Below are positions 1 through 9,001 of a stretch of DNA of 64,000 nt, piece after piece. How positions within the stretch are numbered: position 1 is the stretch's first letter; every line of letters starts with the position of its first letter. This DNA comes from Opitutia bacterium Tous-C4FEB. Its GTDB lineage: Bacteria; Verrucomicrobiota; Verrucomicrobiia; Opitutales; Opitutaceae. The notes below the pieces were generated by a model. It ran no database searches. It saw only the letters and a list, made by a program, of their open reading frames with translations, and was not told the origin of the DNA. The DNA is taken from positions 1 to 64,000 of the forward strand of contig NEVA01000003.1 in assembly GCA_002304445.1 (NCBI GenBank), read 5' to 3'. Both the position numbers and the translations under genes were made by a program.

Positions 1-518
1 GTGTCGACGGCCCTGCTCGTTTTATGTTTCACACCATCAACGACGCCAAACGGTGCGCCTTTTGGCGACTACTGCGTTATCTGAATGAGTCCGGCTCAGC
101 GCAGGAAAAGATGCCCCCAGGAAAAGGCCGAAAACGAAACGCGAGAGCATTGGCTTTGATCGCTTCATGCAGTGCACCGATCGCCCGTTATCCGCGTAAA
201 AACCCTAATCCCGAATTCGCTTAGAAAAACACCCCGAGGCCACCAAGCACGCCTCGCTGTGCACTAGGGAAGGATCATGCCAAAGAAAAAACCAATCGCT
301 TCGGCCGAAAGTCAATCGTCGGCGCCACGTTTTCTCGGCCACCCAAATGCAGCGACGGGGCTGCAAAGGTTCAGGGCGTTAACCGACGGGCCTCCACAAA
401 AAAGGTCCGTCACTTGCGCACCGCGAACATTTCGTCACCGTTCCTTTTTTAGTGACGTTCCACCCGTCGTTCCGTCTTTCTGGCCATCGTCAGAGTCGAC
501 TTTCTCCCCCTGCCTCCC
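1..518. other. Upstream non-coding stretch, no gene recognised
   Basis: I see no convincing gene here. Short open frames exist (for example 24-224 and 277-702 on the plus strand), but their translations are low-complexity, rich in Arg/Ser/Pro and resemble no family; the second overlaps the start of the iron-sulfur gene in another frame. The stretch presumably carries the promoter of the molybdenum hydroxylase operon, but I cannot point to a clear -35/-10 pair. Confidence 0.4.
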
Positions 519-1004
519 ATGCCAAAATACATACTCCAAGTTAACGGCCAGTCCCGCTCGGTGGACGTGGCCGCCGACACCCCGCTACTTTGGGTGTTGC
601 GCGATCATCTCGAACTCGTCGGCACGAAATTTGGTTGCGGCATCGGCCAGTGCGGCGCCTGCACCATTCACGTCAACGGCGTTCCGTCCCGGTCCTGCAT
701 GATGCCCGTCTCAACGGTCGGTCGCATGAAGATCACCACGATCGAGGGCCTCGCCGCCGACGCCAACAAGCTGCACCCGGTGCAGCAGGCGTGGTCAGAG
801 CTCGATGTCGCCCAATGCGGTTATTGTCAGGCCGGCCAAATCATGACCGCAGCCGCCCTGCTTAAAGACAATCCCAAGCCGACGGACGAAGATATTGACG
901 GCGCCATGGCCGGCAATCTGTGCCGCTGCGGCACCTACATGCGTATTCGCGCCGGCATCAAACTCGCCGCCACCCTCACTCCCGCCACCGGAGGTGCCCA
1001 ATGA
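519..1004 (+). CDS. (2Fe-2S)-binding small subunit of a molybdenum hydroxylase (IorA-like)
   Basis: The product is a 161-residue electron-transfer subunit of the xanthine dehydrogenase/isoquinoline 1-oxidoreductase family. It carries two [2Fe-2S] clusters: a plant-ferredoxin-type site with Cys40, Cys45, Cys48 and Cys60, and a second helical-domain site with Cys100, Cys103, Cys135 and Cys137 (motifs CGYC and CRC). The length is typical of IorA/CoxS-type subunits. It overlaps the next gene by four bases (ATGA), so translation is coupled to the catalytic subunit. In this family electrons pass from the molybdopterin site through these clusters to an acceptor; no FAD subunit is encoded beside it, which fits the IorAB type. 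The actual substrate cannot be told from sequence. Confidence 0.93.
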   Translation: MPKYILQVNGQSRSVDVAADTPLLWVLRDHLELVGTKFGCGIGQCGACTIHVNGVPSRSCMMPVSTVGRMKITTIEGLAADANKLHPVQQAWSELDVAQCGYCQAGQIMTAAALLKDNPKPTDEDIDGAMAGNLCRCGTYMRIRAGIKLAATLTPATGGAQ

Positions 1005-3247
1005 ACACTCCCCTTCTCTCCCGCCCCGTTGGTCGCCGCGACTTCCTGAAGTTCACCGGCCTCGCCGGCGGTGGCTTCGCCCTCGCGTTTTACATCCGTT
1101 CCGGCAACGACGCCGTCGCTGCCTCCTCGGCCGCTTCAGCCACAACCGATTTCGCGCCCAACGCATTCGTCCGCATCACGACCGCCGGCAAAGTGACCAT
1201 CGTCTCCAAACAGCCCGAGATGGGCCAAGGCGTGAAGACCTCGCTCCCGATGATCATCGCGGAGCAACTCGAAGTGCCATGGAAGGAAATCTCCATCGAG
1301 CAAGGCGACTTCGACGAAAAGAAATTCGGCAACCAAAGCGCCGGCGGCAGCAATTCCACGCCGAACAACTACGACAACTTCCACCTCGTCGGCGCCACGG
1401 TGCGCACGATGCTCGTCGAGGCCGCCGCCCAGACTTGGGGCGTGCCCGCCGCCGAGTGCCGCGCGGAGAAGGCGGCCGTGATCCACACCTCCGGAAAATC
1501 GCTGACCTACGGCCAGCTCGCCGCCAAGGCGTCCACGCTGCCGGTGCCGGCGAAATCCGCGGTCACGCTTAAGCAGCCGAAGGACTTCAAACTTCTGGGC
1601 ACCCGCGTTGCCCAAATCGATACGCCCGCGATCGTCACTGGGAAACCGCTTTTCGGCATCGATATGAAGCTGCCCGGAATGCTCTATGCCGTTTACGAAA
1701 AGTGCCCCGCGTTTGGCGGCAAAGTTGTCAGCGCCAATCTCGACCAGATCAAAACCCTCCCGGGCGTGAAGGATGCCTTTATCCTTGGCGGTAACGGCAA
1801 GGTGAAGGAACTCGTCCCCGGCGTCGCAATCATCGCCGATTCGACTTGGGCCGCGATGACCGCCCGCAAGCAGCTCAAGATCGTTTGGGACGAGGGCAAA
1901 GTCGCCACCGAGAGCTGGGACGGTTTCGTGGCGCAGGCGAAGGAGAAAGCCGCCCAACCCGGCGCACGCGTGCTCCGCAAAGACGGCGATCCCGATGCAG
2001 CCCTTGCGGGTGCGGCCAAAGTCGTGGAAGCCAACTACGTCTATCCGTTCATTTCGCACGCCAACCTCGAGCCGCAAAATACCACGGCCCACTGGAAAGA
2101 CGGCGTGATGGAAATCTGGTCCCCCACGCAGATCCCGACTATCGGCAGCGGCATGGTGAATCGGGTGCTCGGCATTCCGCCCGATAAAATTATCCTGCAC
2201 ATCACGCGTGCCGGCGGCGGTTTTGGCCGCCGGATCGGTGCAGACTACCTCATCGAGGCCGCGGCGATCGCCCAGAAGGTCAACGCGCCCGTCAAACTCA
2301 CGTGGTCACGCGAAGACGACTTGCAACACGACCAATATCGCCCGGGCGGCCTGCACTTCCTCAAAGGCGGCGTTGATGCAAAGGGCAAAGTGGTCGCGTG
2401 GAAAAACCACTTCTTCACCTTCGGTGAAGGTGGCAACCCCGGCAGCGGCGGCAACCTCAGCGCCGATGAATTCCCCGGACGCTGGATCGCCAACTATCAG
2501 GCCGAACAAACGATGTTCGATACCGGTTGGCCGATGGGCCCGTGGCGTGCTCCCGGCGGCTGCGTTTTCGCGTGGGTGTTCCATAGCTTCATCGACGAAC
2601 TCGCCCACGCCGGCGGCCGCGATCCGCTTGAGCTCCGCCTCGAAATCCTCGGCGATAAAGATGAAATGCCTGCGGGCACTCCGCCCGGTGGCGCCAAGGG
2701 CAAGCAAAACGCCGCACCGTACAATGTCGCCCGGATGCGCAACGTCCTGAAGTTTGCAGCCGAGAAAGCGGGCTGGGGCAAAAAGAAGTTCGCCAAAGGT
2801 TCGGGAGCGGGACTCGCGTTCCACTTCAGCCACCGCGGCTACTTCGCCCAAGTCGCCGAAGTGACCGTCACCAAAGACGGCGAACTCAAAGTGGATCGCT
2901 TCGTCACCGGCGCCGATATCGGTGCTCAAGTGGTCAACCTCAGCGGTGCCGAAAATCAAGTCGAGGGCTCCGTGCTCGACGGTCTCTGCGTATTGAAGAG
3001 CCAAGAGATCAATATCGAGCGCGGGCGCGTGGTGCAGGGCAATTTCAACGATTACCCGCTCATGCGCATCACCGAGGCACCGGCCAAAGTAGAGACCTAC
3101 TTCCTCTCGACCAACTACCCGACCACTGGACTCGGTGAACCGGCTTTACCGCCCGTTGCGCCGGCCATCTGCAACGCAATCTTCGCCGCCACGGGCAAAC
3201 GCATCCGCCAAATGCCCCTGTCCCGCGTCGATCTGCGCTGGAGCTGA
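1001..3247 (+). CDS. Molybdopterin-binding catalytic subunit, isoquinoline 1-oxidoreductase type (IorB-like)
   Basis: The product is a 748-residue molybdenum cofactor-binding subunit of the xanthine oxidase family, hydroxylating a carbon next to a ring nitrogen or an aldehyde. The start at 1001 is chosen because it overlaps the previous stop (ATGA) and opens directly into a twin-arginine signal (GRRDFLKFTG, residues 11-20) followed by a hydrophobic stretch. Export through Tat as a folded complex with the small subunit is therefore likely. The Gly-rich cofactor segment GGGFGRR and the C-terminal GLGEPAL segment with the expected active-site Glu are present. The substrate is unknown; IorB itself is only the nearest named type. 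A strong terminator follows at 3273-3312. Confidence 0.92.
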   Translation: MNTPLLSRPVGRRDFLKFTGLAGGGFALAFYIRSGNDAVAASSAASATTDFAPNAFVRITTAGKVTIVSKQPEMGQGVKTSLPMIIAEQLEVPWKEISIEQGDFDEKKFGNQSAGGSNSTPNNYDNFHLVGATVRTMLVEAAAQTWGVPAAECRAEKAAVIHTSGKSLTYGQLAAKASTLPVPAKSAVTLKQPKDFKLLGTRVAQIDTPAIVTGKPLFGIDMKLPGMLYAVYEKCPAFGGKVVSANLDQIKTLPGVKDAFILGGNGKVKELVPGVAIIADSTWAAMTARKQLKIVWDEGKVATESWDGFVAQAKEKAAQPGARVLRKDGDPDAALAGAAKVVEANYVYPFISHANLEPQNTTAHWKDGVMEIWSPTQIPTIGSGMVNRVLGIPPDKIILHITRAGGGFGRRIGADYLIEAAAIAQKVNAPVKLTWSREDDLQHDQYRPGGLHFLKGGVDAKGKVVAWKNHFFTFGEGGNPGSGGNLSADEFPGRWIANYQAEQTMFDTGWPMGPWRAPGGCVFAWVFHSFIDELAHAGGRDPLELRLEILGDKDEMPAGTPPGGAKGKQNAAPYNVARMRNVLKFAAEKAGWGKKKFAKGSGAGLAFHFSHRGYFAQVAEVTVTKDGELKVDRFVTGADIGAQVVNLSGAENQVEGSVLDGLCVLKSQEINIERGRVVQGNFNDYPLMRITEAPAKVETYFLSTNYPTTGLGEPALPPVAPAICNAIFAATGKRIRQMPLSRVDLRWS

Positions 3248-3272
3248 CGCCATCCCGTTTCTTCAAATCCAA

Positions 3273-3312
3273 CCCCCATTTCGACCAACGTCGAAGTGGG
3301 GGGTTTTCTTTT
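3273..3312 (+). terminator. Rho-independent terminator of the molybdenum hydroxylase operon
   Basis: A 13-bp stem (3273-3285 pairing with 3290-3302, one G-U pair) with a CAAC loop is followed by a T-rich tail (GTTTTCTTTT). It lies 25 bases after the stop codon of the catalytic subunit. Confidence 0.9.
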
Positions 3313-3320
3313 CTGCAAAC

Positions 3321-3394
3321 TGGCTGCCCGACTAGGGATCGAACCTAGACTAAGCGAGTCAGAGTCGCTTGTGCTACCATTACACCATCAGGCA
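3321..3394 (-). tRNA. tRNA-Gln (anticodon CTG)
   Basis: Read on the minus strand, a full cloverleaf is visible: 7-bp acceptor stem TGCCTGA/TCGGGCA, T-loop GGTTCGATCC, and anticodon loop CTCTGAC giving CTG. The 3' CCA is encoded. It is the last of three tRNA genes in the same orientation. Confidence 0.93.
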
Positions 3395-3442
3395 GTAAAA
3401 TTGTGATTCTCTGATAAAATCCGACGGCCGCATCCCTCGGGA

Positions 3443-3517
3443 TGGAGCCGGCGATGGGATTCGAACCCGCAACCGCCTGTTTACAAAACAGGTGCTCTAC
3501 CATTGAGCTACGCCGGC
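3443..3517 (-). tRNA. tRNA-Thr (anticodon TGT)
   Basis: Acceptor stem GCCGGCG/CGCCGGC, D-arm GTAGCTCAATGGTAGAGC, anticodon stem CCTGT/ACAGG around loop TTTGTAA (anticodon TGT), T-loop GGTTCGAATCC and encoded CCA. It is 48 bases from tRNA-Gln, so co-transcription is likely. Confidence 0.95.
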
Positions 3518-3563
3518 CAGAATCCCCCGAAAACTTGCCGAAAAGAAGTGGAAAAAACAAAAG

Positions 3564-3638
<75 letters not shown>

Positions 3639-3774
3639 AGCAAATGAAGGGTGGAAAAGTCACGCTGCACCCTCTGATGTCAACTGCGATTTCAGCCGCG
3701 GCCCGCACCGCCCGCGCCTGACCTTTTCCGGCGCTCCCCAGCTCAAAAGTGCGCACGTCTTGAGTTCCATGCGC

Positions 3775-4170
3775 TCAGAACGGACGCTGAAAGGATTTGG
3801 GGTCTTCGCCAGCCCGAAGCGAGATCGCGGCCCCTTCCCGGCCCAATTCCAGACACTCAAAGAGATTTCGGACGCACTGGCCCAGCCGGTCATGCCCGAC
3901 CCCGGCAGTTTCGATTTCGTCAACCAACTTTCGGCCCAACGTGGCCGCTTCTTGGCGCACCCGAGCCGCGATCAACGCCGGCGGATTGTCCTCCAGTTCG
4001 AGATAGGGCACCAGCATGCCCTCAAGCTTTGTGGCCGCCGCAACCACCCCGTCAAATGAGACGTGCTTCGTCCGAGGGAGGTCGGAAATCAAGAGCAAGA
4101 TGCGCCTCGCGACCCGGCCGGCGTGAGGCAGATTCAAAGCAACTTGGAAAAACGGCGTGCTTTCAGGCAT
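3775..4170 (-). CDS. Small protein of unknown function
   Basis: The frame encodes about 131 residues from the ATG at 4170; a TTG six codons upstream (4188) is an alternative start, and neither has a strong ribosome-binding site. I do not recognise a family. The sequence looks helical and protein-like, with Leu/Val/Ala-rich amphipathic stretches and scattered acidic and basic residues; it has no signal peptide, membrane segment or Cys motif. It lies 84 bases downstream of the endonuclease/exonuclease/phosphatase-fold gene on the same strand, so the two may be co-transcribed. Confidence 0.5.
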   Translation of the reverse strand: MPESTPFFQVALNLPHAGRVARRILLLISDLPRTKHVSFDGVVAAATKLEGMLVPYLELEDNPPALIAARVRQEAATLGRKLVDEIETAGVGHDRLGQCVRNLFECLELGREGAAISLRAGEDPKSFQRPF

Positions 4171-4254
4171 GGCGATGGAAACGAACAAATGGGCCGAAGA
4201 TGGCTCTCAAAACTCAAGGCCACTCCAGCCGGTCCGCAAGTTCCACCTGCACGA

Positions 4255-5028
4255 TCAATTAATCTCGAACTCAACCACAACCGGCCGATGGTCCGAGAGC
4301 ACGACACTCACTACTTCACAACTCACCAATCGGCATCCCATTGGCAGAAAAACGAAGTCCAGCGCCCGCCGGGGCAAAGGAGAGGGAAACGTCGGCCCGT
4401 TGAGCGGATGCAGTACGTAGTCCCCGTAGTCGGCCAGGTGGCTTAACAGCGATGCGGTCGCGTCGTCCCCGGTGCTGGGCGTGTTGAAATCGCCACAGAT
4501 GATCGGCCCCACCGCCCAACCCCTCGCCCGGAGCCGATGCTGATCCAGCAACCAAGCGAGCAGACGGTCGATCTGCCTGAGCCGTTGCGCCCGTGAGCCG
4601 AAGTGCAGGTGCAAATTCACCACCGGCACGCACAGCCCGCTCACGTCCAATTCGGTAAACAGAAATCCTTTTTCCCCCACCGAACTGCGCCCAAACACCA
4701 CCGTCTCCGCGTGCGTGATCTCGTGCCTCGAGAGCAGCGCATTGCCGTAACTCAGATTGAAGAGTCCCTTGCGCCGGTTGTTGATGCCAAACACCGAGTG
4801 CATGAAACCGCCGTGCACGCGCAAATAGTCGAGGTGATCGAAATTCCCCGACCACCGCGAACACTCGTCCACCTCTTGTAACGCGACCACGTCCGGAGCC
4901 AACCGCCCCAAAAGAGCCGAGATCTTCCTCAAATTGAGCCGCAGCTTCCGCGCCGAGGTAAATCCTTGGATGGGAGTCAGACCGCGCCCGTGGGCGATGT
5001 TAAAGGTTACGAGTCTCAGGCGCCGCAT
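4255..5028 (-). CDS. Endonuclease/exonuclease/phosphatase family protein
   Basis: This 257-residue protein has the signature order of the EEP (DNase I/exonuclease III-like) fold: FNIAHG at the N-terminus, ALQEVD with the metal-binding Glu, NLHLHF, GDFN with catalytic Asp and Asn, and the C-terminal SDHRP with catalytic Asp-His. All catalytic motifs are intact, so it is probably an active metal-dependent phosphodiesterase or nuclease. The family cleaves nucleic acids, phosphoinositides or sphingomyelin, and the substrate cannot be assigned. No signal peptide is seen, suggesting a cytoplasmic location. tRNA-His lies upstream on the same strand. Confidence 0.88.
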   Translation of the reverse strand: MRRLRLVTFNIAHGRGLTPIQGFTSARKLRLNLRKISALLGRLAPDVVALQEVDECSRWSGNFDHLDYLRVHGGFMHSVFGINNRRKGLFNLSYGNALLSRHEITHAETVVFGRSSVGEKGFLFTELDVSGLCVPVVNLHLHFGSRAQRLRQIDRLLAWLLDQHRLRARGWAVGPIICGDFNTPSTGDDATASLLSHLADYGDYVLHPLNGPTFPSPLPRRALDFVFLPMGCRLVSCEVVSVVLSDHRPVVVEFEIN

Positions 5029-5207
5029 CGGAAACCCATGAGAAACGTTGCATTACCCGCCGGCAAGTCCCCCGGGCCGTTCTCAGCTTCCCGTTTCCAC
5101 GATCGCCCGCCGAAGTTTTGAATCGTTCCCCTCGTTCACGGCGTCTCCGTCTTCTTCGTCGAGCACTCCGGCCCGCTCTCGCTACTCAGTGAACTCTTGA
5201 ATCACTC

Positions 5208-5285
5208 TGGGGCGGCCAACGGGATTCGAACCCGCGACCCCAAGAATCACAATCTTGTGCTCTAACCAACTGAGCTATGGCCGCC
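5208..5285 (-). tRNA. tRNA-His (anticodon GTG)
   Basis: The gene includes the encoded extra 5' G (G-1) opposite C73, a tRNA-His hallmark. Acceptor GCGGCCA/TGGCCGC, anticodon stem CAAGA/TCTTG around loop TTGTGAT (anticodon GTG), T-loop GGTTCGAATCC and encoded CCA are all visible on the minus strand. Confidence 0.95.
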
Positions 5286-5371
5286 GTGCAGAGAGGAAGA
5301 AATTCGCGAGCCGACCTTTCACTGTCAAGGCCGAGTTCCTCCCCGCGCCCACCCTTGCGCCCCCTCACCCC

Positions 5372-6331
5372 TCATGCCTGCCGACCTTGCCGTAACCGGT
5401 CCAAAAAGACAGCCACGATGATCACCAATCCAATGATGATTTCCTGAAAATAGGTGGGCCAGCCCATCTGTTGTGATCCGTTGCGCAGCACAGCCATGAT
5501 CAACGCCCCGATCATCGAGCCCAAGATCGTCCCCACGCCGCCGCTGAGGCTCGCCCCGCCGATGATCACCGACGCGATGATGTCGAGTTCCAGCCCCACC
5601 GCCACCGTCGGATCGCCCTGCCTCAGCCGCGAAAGCTGAAACAAACCCGCGAGTCCAAAAAACGCTCCGGCCAACGTGTAAATGGCCACCTTCAGCCGCG
5701 TCGTCGCGATGCCGCAAAGCCTCGCGGTCGCTTCGTTCGATCCCAGAGCAAAAACATGCCGTCCAAAAACCGTTTTTCGCAACAAAATCGCGGTCAACAC
5801 CGCCAAGCCCAGCGCCACCCACACCCCCGCCGGCAACGCGTGGCCAAAGGGGTCGGCCGTCGTCATCCAGCCATTGATGGGCGAGCTGTCGTAGTTCACC
5901 GTCTGGTTGTCCGCCATCCACTTCGCCGAGCCGCGCGCCACGCCGAGCGTCCCCAGTGTGATGATAAACGGGGTCATGCGCAGGCCAGCGATCGCCGTGC
6001 CGTTCAAGAGCCCGATCAACGCCCCGACCGCCACCATCGCCAGCAACACCGGAATCGGCGCCCACCCACGCTGAATCAACTGCGCGCCCGCCACACTCGT
6101 AAGCGCGATGCTTGAACCGACAGACAGGTCAATCCCGCCACTCACAATGATCATCGTCATCCCGAGCGCGCCGATCGCCACAATGACCGTCTGCGTGAAG
6201 ATGATCTTGAAATTATTGTAGGTGAGAAAAAATTCCCGCGTCTCCGCCGGAATTGAAAAAAGCACGATCACCAAGATCAGCCCGATAAACGGGCCGCCTT
6301 TTGCCAGCATAACTCTAGAGATTTCTTTCAT
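5372..6331 (-). CDS. Sugar ABC transporter permease (RbsC-like)
   Basis: This is a 319-residue inner-membrane permease of the ribose/xylose/galactose carbohydrate-uptake class. Eight or more hydrophobic segments are visible, along with the family's GGIDLSVGS and GLLNG motifs. The ATG at 6331 is chosen because it follows the ATPase stop by seven bases; a longer reading (to 6364) would overlap the ATPase and lacks support. It is the last gene of a three-gene operon (binding protein, ATPase, permease). The sugar is unknown; no kinase, isomerase or regulator is adjacent to hint at it. Confidence 0.92.
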   Translation of the reverse strand: MKEISRVMLAKGGPFIGLILVIVLFSIPAETREFFLTYNNFKIIFTQTVIVAIGALGMTMIIVSGGIDLSVGSSIALTSVAGAQLIQRGWAPIPVLLAMVAVGALIGLLNGTAIAGLRMTPFIITLGTLGVARGSAKWMADNQTVNYDSSPINGWMTTADPFGHALPAGVWVALGLAVLTAILLRKTVFGRHVFALGSNEATARLCGIATTRLKVAIYTLAGAFFGLAGLFQLSRLRQGDPTVAVGLELDIIASVIIGGASLSGGVGTILGSMIGALIMAVLRNGSQQMGWPTYFQEIIIGLVIIVAVFLDRLRQGRQA

Positions 6332-6338
6332 CGGAAAT

Positions 6339-7832
6339 TCAACCGGCGCTCCCCGTGGCCGCACGCATGATCTCAGTCTCGCTCCACTCAGCCCGCGGCC
6401 GCACCGCCGTGAGCTCTCCGCGGCACATCACGCCGATCGTGTCGCACATCCCCAGCAACTCCGGCAGATAGGAACTCACCACCACCACGGCTTTCCCCGC
6501 CGCCGCGAGCTCGCTCACCAATTGGTAGATTTGCGCTTTGCTGCCCACGTCGATGCCGCGCGTCGGTTCATCGAGTAAGAAAATCCGCGCCGGGTGCTCC
6601 AGCAGCCGGGCCAAAGCCACTTTTTGCTGATTACCACCTGAAAGCTCTCCGATTAACTGCCCGGCATCGCGGCACTTTACGCGCAACTCACCGACCCAGC
6701 GCTGCGCCACGGCTTCCTGCCGGGCACCGTTGACCCAACCCATCCGGCCAAATGCGCCCAGCTTCGTGAGCGTGAGATTGTCGGTGATGGTCTGATTCAG
6801 CATCAGGCCCTCCTCTTTGCGGTTCTCACTCAAAAAGCCGACGCCCTGCCCCCAGCGATTCTTTGGCCCCACCGCTCGAGTCGGCGCACCGAGAATGCAG
6901 ACCTCACCCGCCGCCAAATCATCGAGGCCGAAAATCGCGCGCAGTAAATCCGTACGCCCGGCGCCGATCAGCCCGCCCAGACCGAAAATTTCCCCGGCGC
7001 GCAGTTGCAAGGTCGCCTGCCTCAGCCGCGGCTTGCTCGCCACCGCCTTCACCTCAAGCACCACGGCCCCCATCGGGTGCGCCGTGCGCGGATAAAGGTC
7101 TTTCACTTCACGTCCCGTCATCAACGTCACGATGTGGTCGAGACTGGCCCCGGCCATTTCGCCGGAACCGACCGTTTCGCCGTCTTTGAGCACCGTGTAA
7201 CGGTCCGCAATGAGACGGCACTCTTCCAGGAAATGGCTGATGTAGATAATGCTCACGCCCCGGGCCCGGAGCCGGGCAATCGTCGCAAAGAGCTTCTCGG
7301 TGTCGGCCTGCGTGAGACTGCTCGTTGGCTCGTCCATGATCAGCACTTGGGGCGAGATCAGCAGAGCCCGCGCAATCTCGATGATCTGCTGCTCGGCGAT
7401 CGAAAAATCGCCGGCCAACCGGTCAAGATCGAGCCCCTCATGGCCGAGTTGGGAGAGCGCCGCTTGCGCGCGTTCCCGGGAAGTCTTGCGGTCGATCCAG
7501 CCCGCCCGGGCCGATTCGGCACCGAGCAGAATATTTTCCTGCGCACTCAGGTGCAGCGCGAGATTCAACTCTTGGTAGATCATCGCCACGCCCTTGAGCC
7601 GGGCGTCATGGGGATTCTCCGGCAGGTAAGGCACCCCGCTGAGATTCATCGTGCCCGCGTCCGCCCCGTAAGCACCGCTGAGGATCTTCATCAGGGTGCT
7701 CTTGCCCGCGCCGTTCTCACCGATGATCGCGTGCACTTCGCCCGGCGCGATCTCCAGCGAAACGCTCTTCAACGCCCGGGTGGCGCCAAAGCTTTTCTGG
7801 ATCGCCGTGAGGCGGAGGCGGACGTCGGACAT
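6339..7832 (-). CDS. Sugar ABC transporter ATP-binding protein, two ATPase domains (RbsA/MglA-like)
   Basis: The 497-residue protein contains two fused ABC domains, as is usual for carbohydrate-uptake transporter-2 ATPases. The first has Walker A GENGAGKST (residues 38-46) and Walker B LIMDEPTSSL. The second has a degenerate Walker A-like GLIGAGRTDLL, an intact signature LSGGNQQK and Walker B FLLDEPTRGID. In this family such asymmetry is normal and only one site is thought to be fully catalytic. It starts one base after the binding-protein stop, so translation is coupled. Confidence 0.94.
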   Translation of the reverse strand: MSDVRLRLTAIQKSFGATRALKSVSLEIAPGEVHAIIGENGAGKSTLMKILSGAYGADAGTMNLSGVPYLPENPHDARLKGVAMIYQELNLALHLSAQENILLGAESARAGWIDRKTSRERAQAALSQLGHEGLDLDRLAGDFSIAEQQIIEIARALLISPQVLIMDEPTSSLTQADTEKLFATIARLRARGVSIIYISHFLEECRLIADRYTVLKDGETVGSGEMAGASLDHIVTLMTGREVKDLYPRTAHPMGAVVLEVKAVASKPRLRQATLQLRAGEIFGLGGLIGAGRTDLLRAIFGLDDLAAGEVCILGAPTRAVGPKNRWGQGVGFLSENRKEEGLMLNQTITDNLTLTKLGAFGRMGWVNGARQEAVAQRWVGELRVKCRDAGQLIGELSGGNQQKVALARLLEHPARIFLLDEPTRGIDVGSKAQIYQLVSELAAAGKAVVVVSSYLPELLGMCDTIGVMCRGELTAVRPRAEWSETEIMRAATGSAG

Positions 7833-7833
7833 C

Positions 7834-8811
7834 TCACTTCAAATACTTAGCCAACGGAGGATTCACGATATCGGCCATCGCCGGATCATTGAAGTTTTCC
7901 TTCGTGACGAACCCGACTCCCGTGTCGATCTGGGCCGGCACTTTCTCTCCGCGAATCACCGCGACCACGGTCTTCACGCCGAGGTAGCCCATGTTGAGCG
8001 GATTCTGCACCACAAGGCCGGCGATATCGCCCGACTTCAAACCGGCATTGAGCGTTTCGCCGGAATCAAAGCCGACGAGCTTCACCTTACCGGCGAGCCC
8101 GGCGTCGCGGAGCGCCAGCAACATGCCGGCCGTTGTCGATTCATTGCAGGTGAAAATACCGTTCACCTCTCGACCGAAACGACTGAGCAGATTCTCGGAG
8201 ACCCGTTTTGCCGTGTCACGGGTCGCACCGCCGTGTTGGTCGGTCGAGAGCAGGCGGATCCCGGGGAAGTCTTTCTTCATGACTTCAAGAAACCCTTCTT
8301 CGCGTTCTTCCGTGCTGGCCGAGCCAACTTGGAGACGAAGCATAACCACATTCCCTTTTCCCCCGAGCAATTTCCCAAGATTGCGCCCGGCGATCCGCCC
8401 GCCCTCGCGGTTGTCGGTCGACACGAAGCTCGCGATTTTATCCGTCGCCAAGCCGGAGTCGATGATCACGACCGGGATCTTACCCCGCGCCGCAGTCTCC
8501 ACCGGTCCGACCAACGCCCGCCGATCCAACGGCGCCAACACCATGCCATCCACGCGTCGGCCGATAAAATTCTCCACGACCTGAACTTGTTGCTCCCGGT
8601 CATCCTCCTTGAGCGGGCCTTTCCAAATCACGTTCACCATGATGCCCTGCGTCGCAAGTTCCATCCGGGCCTTATGAGCTCCGGCGTGGATCGACTTCCA
8701 GAATTCGTGCGTCGTCCCTTTCGGGATCACGGCAATTTGGTAGGTGTCCGCGGCGGTCGCGACCGCGGCGGCACTCAACATTCCAAGGCAGATCGACAGG
8801 ATTTTCTTCAT
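7834..8811 (-). CDS. Periplasmic sugar-binding protein (RbsB-like, Peripla_BP_4)
   Basis: This 325-residue type I periplasmic binding protein has a cleavable signal peptide (MKKIL, a hydrophobic core, then Ala-X-Ala near residues 19-21). It carries typical family segments: the early FWKSIHAGA, VIIDSGL before the hinge, and TCNESTTAGML in the second lobe. It is first in the operon and is expected to deliver a monosaccharide to the ATPase/permease pair downstream. Ligand identity is not decidable here; ribose, allose or another sugar are all possible. Confidence 0.92.
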   Translation of the reverse strand: MKKILSICLGMLSAAAVATAADTYQIAVIPKGTTHEFWKSIHAGAHKARMELATQGIMVNVIWKGPLKEDDREQQVQVVENFIGRRVDGMVLAPLDRRALVGPVETAARGKIPVVIIDSGLATDKIASFVSTDNREGGRIAGRNLGKLLGGKGNVVMLRLQVGSASTEEREEGFLEVMKKDFPGIRLLSTDQHGGATRDTAKRVSENLLSRFGREVNGIFTCNESTTAGMLLALRDAGLAGKVKLVGFDSGETLNAGLKSGDIAGLVVQNPLNMGYLGVKTVVAVIRGEKVPAQIDTGVGFVTKENFNDPAMADIVNPPLAKYLK

Positions 8812-9001
8812 AGGGTACGGGGAGGCTTCGAGGGAGAGGAAAACGTCGTCCCGGTGCGATCCGAAATTTTCCCGTCAGCAGCGTAGCACGGTGCAACCGC
8901 GCGCCGAATGGATATTCTGGCCCGTTTGATGGCCATTTTCAGCTTTCGGCCGCCTGCGCTCCATGCTCGCCGGGCCGCCGGTCCCTTGCTTTCAGTGGTC
9001 C

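Noticed and set aside
1136-2200. Minus-strand frame of 354 codons opposite the molybdenum hydroxylase gene
   Set aside because: Antisense shadow of a gene with recognised catalytic motifs.
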